Origin: Sapria himalayana
Lineage: Eukaryota; Streptophyta; Magnoliopsida; Malpighiales; Rafflesiaceae
Assembly (NCBI GenBank): GCA_029783825.1
Contig: JAREIK010002450.1
Coordinates: 2,192,539-2,256,538 of the forward strand
Direction of reading: 5' to 3'
DNA length: 64,000 nt
Shown in pieces: positions 47,128-61,514 of the stretch; the first letter of the stretch is position 1; each line of letters opens with the position of its first letter. A model generated the notes under the pieces. It worked only from the letters and a program-made list of their open reading frames with translations, was not told where the DNA came from and searched no databases. A program made the translations under genes and the position numbers.

Positions 47128-48240
47128 CACCACAAAAAAATATTGATTTAGCTAGGAAATTTTAGATAGGGATCAATCCCTAACTAAATTGTGAGGGATT
47201 AGCTAGGCAATAGCAAGAAATTTTTGTTTTTTCATTAAAATAAAAATTTGCAACGAATTAGCAATAGATTAGAGATGGATTAGTGATGGAATAATTTCAT
47301 AAATTCCACATCAAAAAAAAGTGTGGAATTTAGTAACGGATTAGTTACGGAATATTTTCGTAAATTCTGCTCAAGAAAAGCGAGAAATATAGCGATGGAA
47401 TTAGCGATGGAATTCCCCTAGCTAATAAAATCCGGAATTTAGTGACGGATTTAGTGATAGAATTTCCCTAGCTAATTAAATCTTGAATTTAGCGATGGAT
47501 TTAGAGATAGAATTTCCCTTCCTAATAAAATCTGGATTTTAGCTATTGATTTAGTGATGGAATTTTTCTAGATAATAAAATCTGGAATTTAGCGATGAAA
47601 TTTCCCTACCTAATAATATCCTTAATTTAGTGATGGATTTAACAACAGAATTTCCATATCTAATAAAATCTAGAAATTAGCGATGAAATTTCCCTAGCTA
47701 ATAAAATCTAGAAATTAGCGATGGATTTAATGACAGAATTTCCCTATCTAATAAAATTTGGAAATTAGTGATAGATTTAACGACATAATTTCCCTAGCTA
47801 TTAAAATCCGGAATTTAGCAATGAATTTAGCGATAGAATTTTCCTAGCTAATTACATCCGTAATATAGCGATAGATTTCATCTACGAAGTTCCCTAGCTA
47901 ATTACACACTGAGCATAGTGATGCCTTTTAGCAATGTAATTTCCCTAGCTAATTACATCCCGAAAATATAGCTACAGATTTAGCGAAGAAATTTTCCTTT
48001 CTAATTACATACTTAATATAGCGACGAAACTTCCCTAGCCAATTACTTCCTGAATATAGTGATTGATTTTAGTGACGTAACTTCACTAACTAATAAAATC
48101 CAAAATATATCTACGGATTTAACAAGGAAACTTTTCTAGCTAATTAAATCTGGAATATACCGACGGATTTAGTGACTGAACTTCCCTAGCTAATTAAAAC
48201 CAAAACATAGCGACGAAATTTTCCTAGCCAATATTTAATT
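47128..48240 (+). mobile_element. CACTA-type left terminus with about 50-bp subterminal repeats
   Basis: CACCACAAAAAAATATTGAT at 47128 begins exactly where GATA array A stops. From about 47330 to 48230 follow tandem units of about 50 bp (with a 38-bp short form), carrying GAATTTAGCGATGGATTTAG and TTTCCCTAGCTAATAAAATC words. Such arrays are the binding regions at CACTA ends. The terminus belongs to the same family as the inverse one at 42595, which carries the same CTAGCTAA/AGCGACG words. No transposase is recognisable to the right. Confidence 0.7.
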
Positions 48241-50087
48241 ATTTAATTTTTTGTAATTTATTATTAGTCTTACTATTTTATTTAATTTTGTTTATTAAAT
48301 TATGTTGATGGTCTATAGATGAGAGATCCTTGAGAGTTACATTCTCCTCATAAAATCATAAAAAAAAGATATAATAAATAAATAATTTAAAAAATATAAA
48401 AATACAAAAAAATTATATTAATAAGGACTAACATATCTATTTTTATGATGTATTAATTTTTTAAAAAAGTATACATAAAATTTTATAAAATTTTTAATTA
48501 AGTAACATAAAAATTTTTATTAAAGTAATATTAAATAATTAATTCAATAAGTATAATAATTTATTTCAATATTTTAAAAATTAAATTAACATACATAAAA
48601 ATTTCTACCAGTATAAATGTAAATTAATTCATTGTATGATAAAATATAAAATATTTTCAAAAATATCTGAATTGACGAATAAACTAGTAAATATTATTAT
48701 GATTATTATTATAAAAAAATTTTATGATTATAGGAAACATTTTAAAAATATAATTAATATAAAAATTGAAATTTTTGAAATATAATAAAAATATAAATTT
48801 TTTCATTAAAGTTAAAAGAAAATAAATTAATATTAAAAAATAAATACATATATGTTTGCCCCAACTAAAATTTATAAGAATTAAATAATTAAGTAATATT
48901 TTTTCTATTAGCTTTTAATATTCAGTTTCTATTAAAATAATTATTATAACTTTTTTTAATTATCTTATCACTTTAAGTAATTTTTTCAATTTTAAAAATT
49001 ATAAATGATATCAAATAATATGAAATTTTATGCCTTTAAAATTATTACATATTATCTTCATAAAAATTAATATGATGAATTCTTAAAAATTTATAACCAT
49101 AAAATATAAATTTTTATATATTTTTTATCATAAAAAGTATTTTATAACACTTATGAGAGTGACTAGAGGACAAATCATCTTTTCATGTATGCCTTATATT
49201 ATATGAAATGTGTTAATTTTGTAGCTATTTGATATTTTTTTATCAGGCTTAACAAATATTTTATTAAATTGATTATATATTTAGTATTTAATTAATATTA
49301 TAATAAAAAATTGTAAGGTGTATATTTTGAATTTATACATTGTTACATGCACATTAATTTATTTGAAAAAATTTTGATAGTAAATAAAATAAATGAGTCT
49401 TTTTGTATTATATATATATATATATTTATTTATTTATTTATTTATTATTTATATTATATTATTTATTTAATGTTTTTATAATTAAAAATAAATATATATT
49501 GGAAATATATATTTAATGTTTATTTTGTCGAGACTAAATCCCCCATCTTTCTCTCGACATTTTCAAAGAATAAGCGACGCAACTCCTCTACAGTCCTCCA
49601 TCCTTCTTTTAACACCGATGCAACATAAACATATTCGTATTAAGTGATAATTTGTTATTGATTTGAGGTACTTTTTCTACCCTAATTCTTCATCGATTAT
49701 CTTAATGCGCATTGATTCTATTAATTTTTTTTTTCGAAATTCTTCTTCTTTAATCATATACATTAATTTAATTATATTTATTGTGATACATACCTAATGC
49801 ATTTGTGCTGTGTTGGGCAGTAGGTATGCTAATATAAACTTAATTTAATAATACTTTTTTTTAATACATATTCTGTTAATTTAATTATACTTTTTATTTA
49901 AATACATATTCTGTTATTTTAACTATACTTGGATTGCTTATATAAACTAAATCGTATATAACACAAAATGGGTGTTTTGTGTTGGGCAGTGTGTATATAA
50001 CACATAAATATATAAGTGTATTTTATTATATGTATAACTATAAAAATAGTTTACATAAACATAACTATATATAAATATAACACCATA

Positions 50088-50119
<32 letters not shown>

Positions 50120-51075
50120 CTATCTATCTATCATAATTTTATATATGATACATTCAATATACATGTCATGTATTTCAGATATTATTAGTATTATACATAT
50201 ACCATTATATACATATTTTACACAAATAAAGATATATTGACTTTGTGATAGGATTTTAATAATGTATACTTGAAATTTGTAAGTCATCATTATAAAATAC
50301 ACGTCTAATAAATTTGCATTATGAAAATATATATTATTCCATAATACCTTGCCTACCCGATAAGTATAATTATATTAATATCTATAAACTATATTTTATA
50401 CATGGCTTTATGTATAAGGAAAAACACACACTCATTTGAGTGTATTTAATATCTCTAAATTTTAAGTATAGTCACATTAATATCTGTTAATGCCAAATTA
50501 ATATCTATAAATATTTATTGACCAGTTTTCAATTAGTTCAAAAAAAAATGTATTAGGCTTTATGTATACTGATACTAATTTACTAGACATTTAAATACAT
50601 TTATATATGTGATTATATTTTAATTACTATGTTTAATTAAATGCCACATAGGCTCCCTTATAAATACCCTAGCATTGACTATCAATATGATTCATACTGG
50701 ATTAAAATATATAAGATATCCAGCTCATCTGACATACAATATTTCCTACATGAATTGATGCCGATGACTTTTTGATGGGTTTGAGAAGTTCCACCTATAT
50801 GGATGAGTAGATCTCACATATTTTATCACTGCTATAGCCATTAACTCATAAATTCTATACCCATGGACTTGATATTGTTTACTTATTGTAAGCTAATCAT
50901 AGAATTGTTTACTTGAGTAAACACTATAAACTATTTACTTATTATAAGCTTAGATAATGAAGAAACTTTGATAATTAATCCAAATAATCAAAATCTATGA
51001 AATGATAATCCAGATTCACAGAGTTAACTTTATTACTTGTTAAACTCATATACTTGTAATATATTTTACCGTGCT
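48241..51075. other. Very AT-rich stretch, no gene recognised
   Basis: Probably the interior of the element starting at 47128. It includes (AT)n/(TTTA)n near 49410-49445 and (AT)n-(CTAT)n at 50093-50131. A slightly less AT-rich patch at 49525-49640 could be a leader exon. The ORFs at 50016-50302 are low-complexity artefacts. The 50.3-51.08 kb part may hold decayed copia pol of the gag remnant that follows. Confidence 0.5.
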
Positions 51076-51079
51076 ATAA

Positions 51080-51835
51080 AATAACTAACACTTACATTGA
51101 TTTTTGTAGTGTCATATCTCTCTTTAATTTCAATACTTAATGGTCTTTGAGCTATTATAATTACAATGATTCTTCGATTTAGACCTCTTGTTTTTTGATT
51201 TGCTTTGACGTTTTCTCTTAGTTGAATTTCTTACAATTAACTTAGTATATAATTCTAAAGTGGTTACTATTTCACTTGTCAATCTCTGTTGAATCTCCTT
51301 GCTTAGAAATAGATCATGAACATCATCAAATTTCAATTTATTAGTTCTTGATGAACTATGCACAACTATAATTGTAATACATTAATTTTTGATAGAGAAC
51401 ACAAAAGTATCAATACACATACTTCATCATTGACTTCAATATCAAACAAACTTAATTGGGTTATGATTGTGTTGACTTAATTGAGTTGTTGGGTCATTGA
51501 TGTGCTTTATGTCAACTTCAGATTGAAAAAACACCTCATCGTGTGCACTTTTGTAGCATCAATTAGTTTTTATATATACTAGCAAGAGCTATCGTAAGCC
51601 TTACTATGCTCTTCTCATTTTTTATATTGAATGTAAGTTGGTAAGATATCATATTTCAGATGAATTCAAGTGCTAGTATGTGCTCTTCTTTCTTCATAGA
51701 CTCTATCATCTTCCTCAAAAGGGGTTGATATAGATTTTTCTAGTATATATAATCTTCCATCTATATTTTCTAGAATCCAAATTTTGTTCCATAAATTTTT
51801 TTTATTTTAACTTTTCCTTCATATGTAGTCATCAC
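51080..51835 (-). pseudogene. Copia gag remnant with zinc knuckle
   Basis: Minus-strand reading from about 51835: MTTYEGKVKIKK and FGF-KI-MEDYIY-KNLYQPL, the copia gag N-terminus. It continues to DATKVHTMRCFFNLKLT (about 51530-51580) and IITQLSLFDIEVNDE (about 51420-51470). An open stretch at 51130-51363 holds TNKLKFDDVHDLFLSKEIQQR, then a basic KRKRQSKSKNKRSKSKN tail. The zinc knuckle is decayed, ending in HYKNQC (about 51096-51113). Family members are about 250-300 residues before the protease; this fits. Stops and shifts are frequent. It lies just downstream of the LTR edge and primer site at 52011-52050. Confidence 0.8.
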
Positions 51836-52010
51836 TATCTACAAAATATGAATTCTTCTAGAAAATTCTTGCAGAACACTGTGTATGAGAATTGAGAACA
51901 TCTCTTTTGACATGTTGATATGGTCTGCAAAAATTTTACTATTTATTAAATTTATTATTATCATCAATAGTAACTTTGCCCAATGGTGCATCATAATGCA
52001 CAACCTAAAC

Positions 52011-52052
52011 CTCCAATACCAATTGTTGAGAATAACTTGATTTCCTATTTGT
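52011..52052 (-). repeat. Primer binding site and stub of a copia 5' LTR
   Basis: On the minus strand ATTGGTATTGGAG (52010-52022) resembles the TTGGTATCAGAG primer site. It follows an LTR end reading ATTCTCAACA. Going right, only about 28 bp of LTR remain before GATA array B begins. Confidence 0.7.
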
Positions 52053-53184
52053 TAGATAGACATTTAGATAAACTGAAAAATATAAAGGTAAACAGATAGA
52101 ATAATTGATAGATAGATGATAGATATAAAAATATATATATATAGAAAGATTGACAAATAGGCTGATAAATAGAAAGATAGTTAGATAGTTAGAGAGATAG
52201 AAAATAGAAAGAAGATATATAGATTAATTGATAGATATAATAGTTAGATAGTTACATAGATATATAGATTGTCATATAAACATTTCGACATATAATAGAT
52301 AGATAGAAGGATAAACAGATAAACAAACATATAGATAGATACATAGATATACAAATAGTCAGAAAGATATATTGATAGTCAGATTAATAGATAGACTATA
52401 AGACTAATAAACTGATAGACTAATAGATTGATAGAGAGGTAGATAGATAGATAGACAGATAGTTAGATAGATAAATTAATAATTAGAAAGACAAATAGAT
52501 AGATAGAAAGGTAGGTAGGTAGAGAGCTTTATAGATAGATAGATATATATAAATATATATAGATAGATAGCTAGACAGATAAATAGATGTATATAAAGAT
52601 AGATAGATAAATAGATAGATATATTATAGATAGACATATAGAAAGATTAATTGATAGAAAGATAGATCGATAGATAGATTGATAGATAAATAGATAGATA
52701 TAAAAGATAGATAGACAATAAGAAAGGTATATATATAGAGAGATAAAGTCATATATATAGACAGATATATAGATAGATTATTAGACAAATAGATAGACAA
52801 ATAGATATAAATATAGATAGATAGATAAATAGATAGATATAAAAAGAGATTAATATACATATTTATAGAAAGATAGATAGACATATTGATAGATAGATAG
52901 ATTGATTGATTGATAAATTTATATATAGATTGATATACAAATTTATTGACAGAATGATCGACAAATTGATAGTGAGATTGATAAACTATTTGATAGACAA
53001 ATTGATAGATATAATGATAGATATATAAATAAATAGACAAACTGATCAAGAGATAGATACATACATACGAAGATAAGATAGAGAGATAAATAGATAGACA
53101 AATTGATTGATTGAGTGATATATAGATAGATAGATATACAGACAGATAGATAGATAGATAGACAGACAGATAGATAGATAGATA

Positions 53185-53219
<35 letters not shown>

Positions 53220-53351
53220 TAGATAGATATATAAATAGATAGTTAGATAAACAAATATATAGATAAATAGATAGATAGATATATAGATATACAAATAGAT
53301 AGACATATAGTAAGATATATAGATAGACACATAGATAAATAGATATATATA

Positions 53352-53385
<34 letters not shown>

Positions 53386-56300
53386 TAGATAGATAGATTG
53401 ATAGATAGATAAATAGATAAATATATAAAAATGATTGATTGATTGACAGATAGATATATAGATAGATAATTAGATAAATAGATAGATATATAGATAGATA
53501 GTTAGATAAACAAATATATAGAAAAATAGATAGATAGATATATAGATAGACAAATAGATAAACATATAGTTAGATAGATTGATAGACACATAGATAGATA
53601 TATATATATATACAAATAGATAGATAGATAGATAGATAGATAGATTGATTGATTAATTGACAGATAGATATATAAATAGATAAATAGATAGATAGATAGA
53701 TAGATAGAAACATAGATAAAAAATTGATAGATATATAGATAGATAAATAAATAGATAGATAGATAAATAGATAGTTAGACATAAAGATAGATAGATAAAT
53801 AGATATATATTATAGATATATAGACAAATAGATAGACAGATAGATTGATTGACAATTAGATAGACAGATAGATTGATTGACAATTAGATAGATATATAGA
53901 TATATATAGATACAGAGATAGATTGACAGATAGATTGATTAATTGATAGACAGACAGATAGATTTATAGATAAGTAGATAGATAGATAGAGAGATAGACA
54001 TATAAATAGATAGCTAGATATATTAATATGTAGATAGATTGGTAGATAGATAGATTTATAGATATAGAGATAGAAAGATAGATAGAATGATACACATATA
54101 GATAGACAGATTAATAGACAAAATAATAGATAGATTAATAGATAGATTGATATATAGATTTAAACAAGATTGATAGACAAATTGATAGAGAGAATAATAG
54201 ACATATTGAAAGACAAATTGAATGACAGATAGATAGACAAATTAATAAAAATATAGATAGACAGATAGATAGACAGATAGAAAGATAGATATATAGAAAT
54301 ATTATTAGATAAATAAATTCACAAATAGATTGACAGATAGATAGACATATAGATAGATAAAATATATTCGAATATATAGACATATAAATAGACTGAAAGA
54401 TATACTAATAAATAAATAGATATATATATATATATATATAGAAAGATAGATAGAAAGATATTTAGAAAGATAGATAGACATTTAGATAGAAAGAAAGATA
54501 GATAGATAGAAAAATACATACATAGATAGATATATAGACAGACAGATAGATAGACAGATTGATATACAAATATATAGATAAATATAAAGAAAGATTAATA
54601 GATAAATAGACAGATAGATAGTCAGATTGATAATTTGTTTGAAAGTTAGATTGAAAGATAGATTGAAATATATTTTGATAGCCAAATTGATACACATATT
54701 AATAGACAGATTGGTAAATATATTGAAAAATAGTTATATTGATAGAATTATAAATAGATAGATAAATAGATAGATAAATAGACATTTAGATAAATTAATA
54801 GATAGATAGATAGATGAAAAAGAAATAAATAAATATAAATAGATAGATATATAGATAGATAGATAGATAGACAAATAGATAGACAAAAAGATAGAAAGAA
54901 AGAAAGATAGATAGATAGATAAACATATAGATATATAGATAGATTGAAATATAGATTGACAGGTAGATAGTCAGCTAAATAGACACCTAGACATATAGAT
55001 AGATAGATAGATAGATCGATAGATAAATAGATAGATAGTAATATAGAAATATAAACAAATAAACAAATAGATAGTTATATAGATAGATAGATTGATTGAT
55101 TGATTGATAGGAAAATAGATAGTAAAATAGATAAATAGATAGATAGTAATATGGAAATATAGACAGACAGATAAATAGATAGGTATATAGATAGATAGAT
55201 AGATAGTCAGATAGACAAATAGACATATAGATAAATAGACAGATAGGTAGGTAGGTAGATAAATAGAAAGATAGATATATAGATAGATAGCCAGAAACAT
55301 AGACATATAGATAAACAGATTAATAGACATAATAATTGATAGATTTATAGAGAGATTGATAGAGAAATTGATAGACAACTTGATAGACATATTGATAGAT
55401 AGATGATAGGTAAAATGTAAGATGGATTGAAAGACCAATAGATAGATAGATAAATAGATAGTCAACTTGATTAAAAGGTAGATAGACAGATAATATAGAT
55501 AGATAAATAGATAGATTATTAGTCAGATAGATTGATAGAAAGATTGAAAGATAGATTGAAAAATAGATAGATAAATAGATAGATAGACAGATATATAGTC
55601 ATATAGATAGACATATAGATATATTGAAAGATAAATAGAATGATAGACAGATAAATATAGTGATAGATAGACTAAAAGATAGATAGACACACAGATAGAT
55701 AGATTAATAGATAGTTAGATAGATAAAAAGATTATTAGAATGATTGATAGATAGATAAAAATATATATATAGATGGATAGATAGATAGAAACATAAATAG
55801 CCAAATTGATAGGCAAATATATAAATAGATTAAAAATTAGATAGGCAAATAGATAGTCAAATTGATAATTAGATTGAAAGATAGATTGAGAGACATATTT
55901 ATAGCCAAATTGATAGACAAATTGATAGAAAAATTGATAGACAAATTGGTAGATAGATTGTTAGATATATTTATATACAGAAATAACTACATATGGATAG
56001 GCATTTATATAGATAGATAGATAGGTAGGTAAAAATAGATAGATAGATAGATAGACAGACTTATAGACAAAAATATAGATAGAAAAATAGACTGATATAT
56101 AATAGATAAATAGATAGATAGATAGAGATAAATATAGACAAAAAAGATAGACTGATAGATAAATAGATACATAGACAGAAAGATAGATAGATAGATTGAT
56201 TGATAAATAGATAGATAGGTAAGATAAAGATAGATAGATAGATAGATAGACAAAAAGACAATTAGATAGATGGACAAATAGGTAGACATATTGAAAGAAA

Positions 56301-57178
56301 GATAAATAGACGAATAAACTAATAGATAGACAAACATATAGATAGACATATAGATAGATAGATTTACAAATAGAAAGACAATTAGATAGATAGATAGATA
56401 TATAGACAATTAAAAAACATATAGACATATAGATAGATTGACAAATATAAAGAAAGACAAATGAATAGTAAGATAGACATATTGATTGATAGGTACATAG
56501 ACAAAAGATAGATATACAAATATTTATATAGATAGATAGATAGACAGACAGATAAATAAATAGATAGAAAACTAGTTATACATATAGATATATAGATAGA
56601 TAGAAAGATAGACAAACAGATAGACAGATAGATAGACAGACAGACAGATAGTTAGATAGATAAATTGATAGGTAGATAGATTGATTGATTGATAAATAGA
56701 TAGATAGATAAACATATAGATAGAAAGATACACAAATAGATATATAGATTGACTGATAGACTGATAGATAGACATACATATAATGAAATAGATATATAGA
56801 TAGATTGACAAACAAATAGATAAATAGATAGATAGAAATTTTATAGATAGATAGACATATAGATAGACAGACAGACAGATAGATACATAGACATATATAC
56901 ATACAAATAGATAGTCAGATAAACAAATCAATAGATAGAGAGATAGGTAGATAGATAGATAGACAGATAGATAGACTGACATATAGTTAGACAAATAGAC
57001 TGATAGATACATATATAGATAGATTGATAGATAAATAGACACACAGAGATAGACACATATACTTATATACATTCAAATAGATAGTTAGATAGACAAATAG
57101 ATAGACAGATAGATAGTTAGATATATAGATAGAAAGACAAATATACTAATAAATAGATAGATAGACTGATATATAGAT

Positions 57179-57216
<38 letters not shown>

Positions 57217-59300
57217 TGAAAGATAGATTGATAGATAGAAGATAGATAGACATAATTATTCATAAATAGATAGTTAGTTAGTTAGTTAGTTAGATACATA
57301 AATAGGTAGATATACAAATAAATAGAATGATAGATAGATGATTGATTGATCAGATAGCTATATAGATAGATTGATTGATAGATAGATTATTAAATAGATA
57401 GATACATAGACATAAAGATAGACAAATAGATAGATAGCTAGTCAGATTAATAGGCATAAAGATAGACATATATATGATAGATAGATAGTCAGATAGATAA
57501 ACAAATAGATTGATAGATAAATTGATAGATTGATATATTGATAAATAGACAAATAGATAGATAGACAATTAGATAGATAGATAGATTAATAATTAATGAA
57601 ACAAATAGACAAATAGATAGATAGATAATTAGATAAATGGATACCTAGATAGACAAATAGATTACATACATATTGATTAACAAATATACAGACAAATAAA
57701 TAGACTGTTAAATAAATAGATAGACAGATAAATACATATATAAATAGATTTATAGATATATAGAAAAATAGAAAAATAGGTAGATTATTAGACAGATTGA
57801 TTGATTGATTGATAGGTACAGAGATATATAGATAGATTGATAAATTAATTGATAGAAAGATAGATAGACAAATAAATTAGCACATATATAGATAAAAAGA
57901 TAGAAATATATACAGATATATAGACAGATAGATAGAAAGATAGATAAATAAATAGACTGACCGATAGACATGCAAATAGTTAGATAGATAGACTAATAGA
58001 TATGCAGATAGATAGACAGATAGATAAACATATAGATAGATAGATAGATAGAAATATAGATAGATTTATAGAAAGATAGATAGATAGACAAATAGATACA
58101 AAGATTGATAATTTGATTGATATATCGATTGATAGACATAATGATATGCATATTGATAGACCAATTGATTGGCAGATTGATATATAGATTGATAGAGAAA
58201 TAGTTAGATAGATTGTTAGACAAATATATAGATAAATAGATAGACAGATAGATAGAAAGATAGACAAATAGATAGGCAGATAGAGAGATATAGATATTGA
58301 GATATTGATAGATAGATAGAAATATAGAAAGATATATAGATAGACGAATAGATAGATTGATTGATTGAAAGATATAGAAATTCATAAACAAATAGATGGA
58401 TAGATAGATAGATAGATAGTTAGTTAGATAGTTAGATCGAGAGATAGATAGAAAGATAAATATGTAGATATATTCACAGATAGATAGAGAGGTAGATATA
58501 CTTACACATAGAGAGGTAGATATACTGAGAGATAGACAAATAGGTAGAAAGACATATATATAGATAGACAGATTGATAGACAGATAGATAAATAGACAAA
58601 TTGACACAAATAGAAATATAGTTAGATAGATAGATAGATGGATAGATAGATAAATAATTAGTCAGGTTATTATACAGCTAGATAGACATATAGATTGAAT
58701 TATTGATAGATAAATAGATAGATTAATAATTTGATTAAGAACTAGATATAAAAAAAGTTGAATAGATAGATAAATAAATAGACAGACATGTAGACAGAAA
58801 GGCAGACAGACAAATCAATAGACAAAAAGACAGACAGACAGGCCGATAGACATACAAATAGATATATAGATAGATAACTAGATAGACAGATAGATAGATA
58901 GACAGACAGATAGATAGATAGATAGATAGACATATACATAGATAGATAAATAGGAAATATTGAAAAATAGAAAAATACATATATAAATAGATAGATAGAA
59001 AGTTAGATAATTTGATTGATAGAAAGATTGATAAACATATTAATATATAGATTGATAGATAAATTGATAGAGATATTGATATACAAATTGAAAGACAAAT
59101 AGATAAACATATTGATATACATATATATAGATAAATAGATATATAGATAGATAAATAGACTTATAGATAGATATATAGACAAATCAATGAATTATTAGAC
59201 ATTAAATAGATAAATTGATATATAGATAGACAGACAGATAAATATATAGATAGATAAAAAGATAGACATATAGATATATAGATAGATTGATTGATTGATG
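52053..59300 (+). repeat. GATA/GACA array B, about 7.2 kb
   Basis: The same imperfect GATA/GACA sequence as array A and in the same orientation. It contains short foreign runs, such as (CA)n at about 53351-53384 and (AT)n at 57183-57212, and local higher-order copies (TAGATAGTTAGATAAACAAA followed by TATATAG near 53235 and 53500). Minus-strand ORFs of up to 204 codons (Ile-Tyr-Leu-Ser repeats) are artefacts. It ends at TTGATTGATTGATGAAATAA near 59300. Confidence 0.97.
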
Positions 59301-61471
59301 AAATAATTGCTTATTATAAATCTATACACGAAATAATTTACCATGCATGATCAATGTGCTTTGAGAATGCATGGTATTTAATAAAACACATTGAGAAAAT
59401 TTTGCACAATGTTGTTTCCCTACTTACAGTAATGTATAGTCTACTTGGGTTCTTTGTCTTCTACATCCCCCATTTCTCTATCAAGTCTTCTTTGATTCTA
59501 CATGCCAATATTAGATAGATATAATAAAGTCTTAGTGTAGTTTTTTTTTCAATATTACTATTAAACAAAAAATTAATATTAGGCTAATTGAATTAAATAA
59601 AGCATCTACAATCTTAACAGAAAAAATTACTATATAATTTATTGCATACCTAATCAAAGTCTAAAAAATATGATTATTTAAGAAAAAAAAACTAAACAAA
59701 ATTCATCATCATTCACCAACAAAAATTATAGCATCAACAAACTATCAACATGAGCAATGAAAACAAAATTAAAGGTTATGGTTAAGCTGTACCTTCTTCT
59801 TTGAGAAATATTTAAGATTTTCACACTATAACCACAAAAACCTAATTAGTAGATAAATTTCCACATGTTTTTTATATTCATCTTCTTTATATGACAAAAA
59901 TTCTGAAATATAAAAAACCATAAATTAAAATATAAGATATAGCTTGAATTTAAAAAATTACAGTACCCTACTCTTCTTGTCCTCTTGTTGTTATTTTTTC
60001 GTCCTTTTTACAATTCTTCGTCGAATTTCAAAGCTAGCACAATTTCTATTGATTTGAAATCCATTAAACCTTTTAAAAAAATCATTAAAATAAAAAAAGT
60101 TCACACTATCGATTTATCATTAACATAGGACTCAACAAAAAAGCACCATTTAACTCACTACCAATTTTAAATTTGCAAAACTCATTACTAATTTCTCATT
60201 AAATTATAATGAAAATAAACAAAAAACATGTAGAGAGAGAGTGTGAGATGTTCTTTGTTTGATATGGATATTCAAAATGATGTTGCGACGGTTATGTGTT
60301 CTGAGAGATGTTCTTTGTTTGATATAGTTCTTTGAAAGGATGCTACGATGCCTATGTGTTCTAAGACTCAAAGGTTTTTTAGAAGTGAACTAACCTAATT
60401 ACGTAGAGATGGCCAGAAAGGGGGAGAGATGGGTTAGAGACAGAAATTATTAGAAAACAAAATTATTTTTTATCGATCATTAATTATATTATTTACTAAA
60501 TAAATAAATTTATTGCTAATAGTTTATGAAATTTTTATGGTTATTTTTTATATTAGTATTTAAATATAAATCAAATCAATTTCAGAAATAAAAAAAATTA
60601 ATTTATGATTATTTATTAAAAAACATATTATTTTATATAATTATTGATAAATTGTATAAATATATATCCATACAAAATTTATAGCATCTCAATTAAATAA
60701 AAAATAAATAACCAAGTAAATAATGAATAAGTAATTTATCAATAATATTCAAACAACTAATAAAATATCTGACCAGAAAAATAAAAATATATAATCTTAA
60801 CATTATCCAAAAAAATAAAATTAAAAATTAATTACTTACAAATATAACTTACAAAAATAAGACTAAGAATAAATCTAAAAATAAAAAAAAAAAGACAAAA
60901 GCAACCAAATTTCAACTTGTATATTACTATAAAATATGATTTTAAATAATTTTTTAGTAGCTATTTTAATATTTTAAAAAAACAAGAAGAATATCTGAAG
61001 CAAATAATAATTTTCAATACTATGATTATTAACTTTTGAGTTTAAAATCATACATCTAAGTAAAAAGATGAGTTGCAAAACTATAGTAAATAACAAATAA
61101 TAAGTATCAACAACAATTTTTTTTAAAAATATTTATTTACTTCTTTAAAGTAAGCATCATGATAGAGGAGCTCTATGAAAACTCCTGAATGACAATGATA
61201 ATTGACTAGTCTCCCTCAATACCCAATAATACTCTCGGCCTCACTCATAGATAAAACTACTAATATTTCTATATGATATATCATTTCTTCATATAATATA
61301 TACATTATAGAGATAATCTCTTGTGTATGCATACAAGCATCATATTGCACATCACTATTTTCATAGTTGCACATTTATATTAATGTTTAAACTTTTATAT
61401 ATAATGGCATATGATTATATAAATGTATAAGTGTTTTGATATAATATTGTGTATAAATTTTTTTTAAATGC

Positions 61472-61514
<43 letters not shown>

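Noticed and set aside
43526..47135. Many long minus-strand ORFs (up to 284 codons) rich in Ile, Tyr, Leu and Ser
   Set aside because: They are the reading of the GATA tetranucleotide array: with a 4-bp period every frame yields the same IYLS-type peptide and few stops. No domain is present.
51101..51111. TTTTTGTAGTG looking like the right terminus of a CACTA element starting at 47128
   Set aside because: On the minus strand this is CACTACAAAAATCAATGTAA, the codons of HYKNQCK in the zinc knuckle of the copia gag. The flanks also give no 3-bp duplication.
52624..58980. Second set of long minus-strand ORFs in the 52-59 kb region
   Set aside because: Same cause as in array A; multiple overlapping frames are open at once, as expected for a tetranucleotide repeat.
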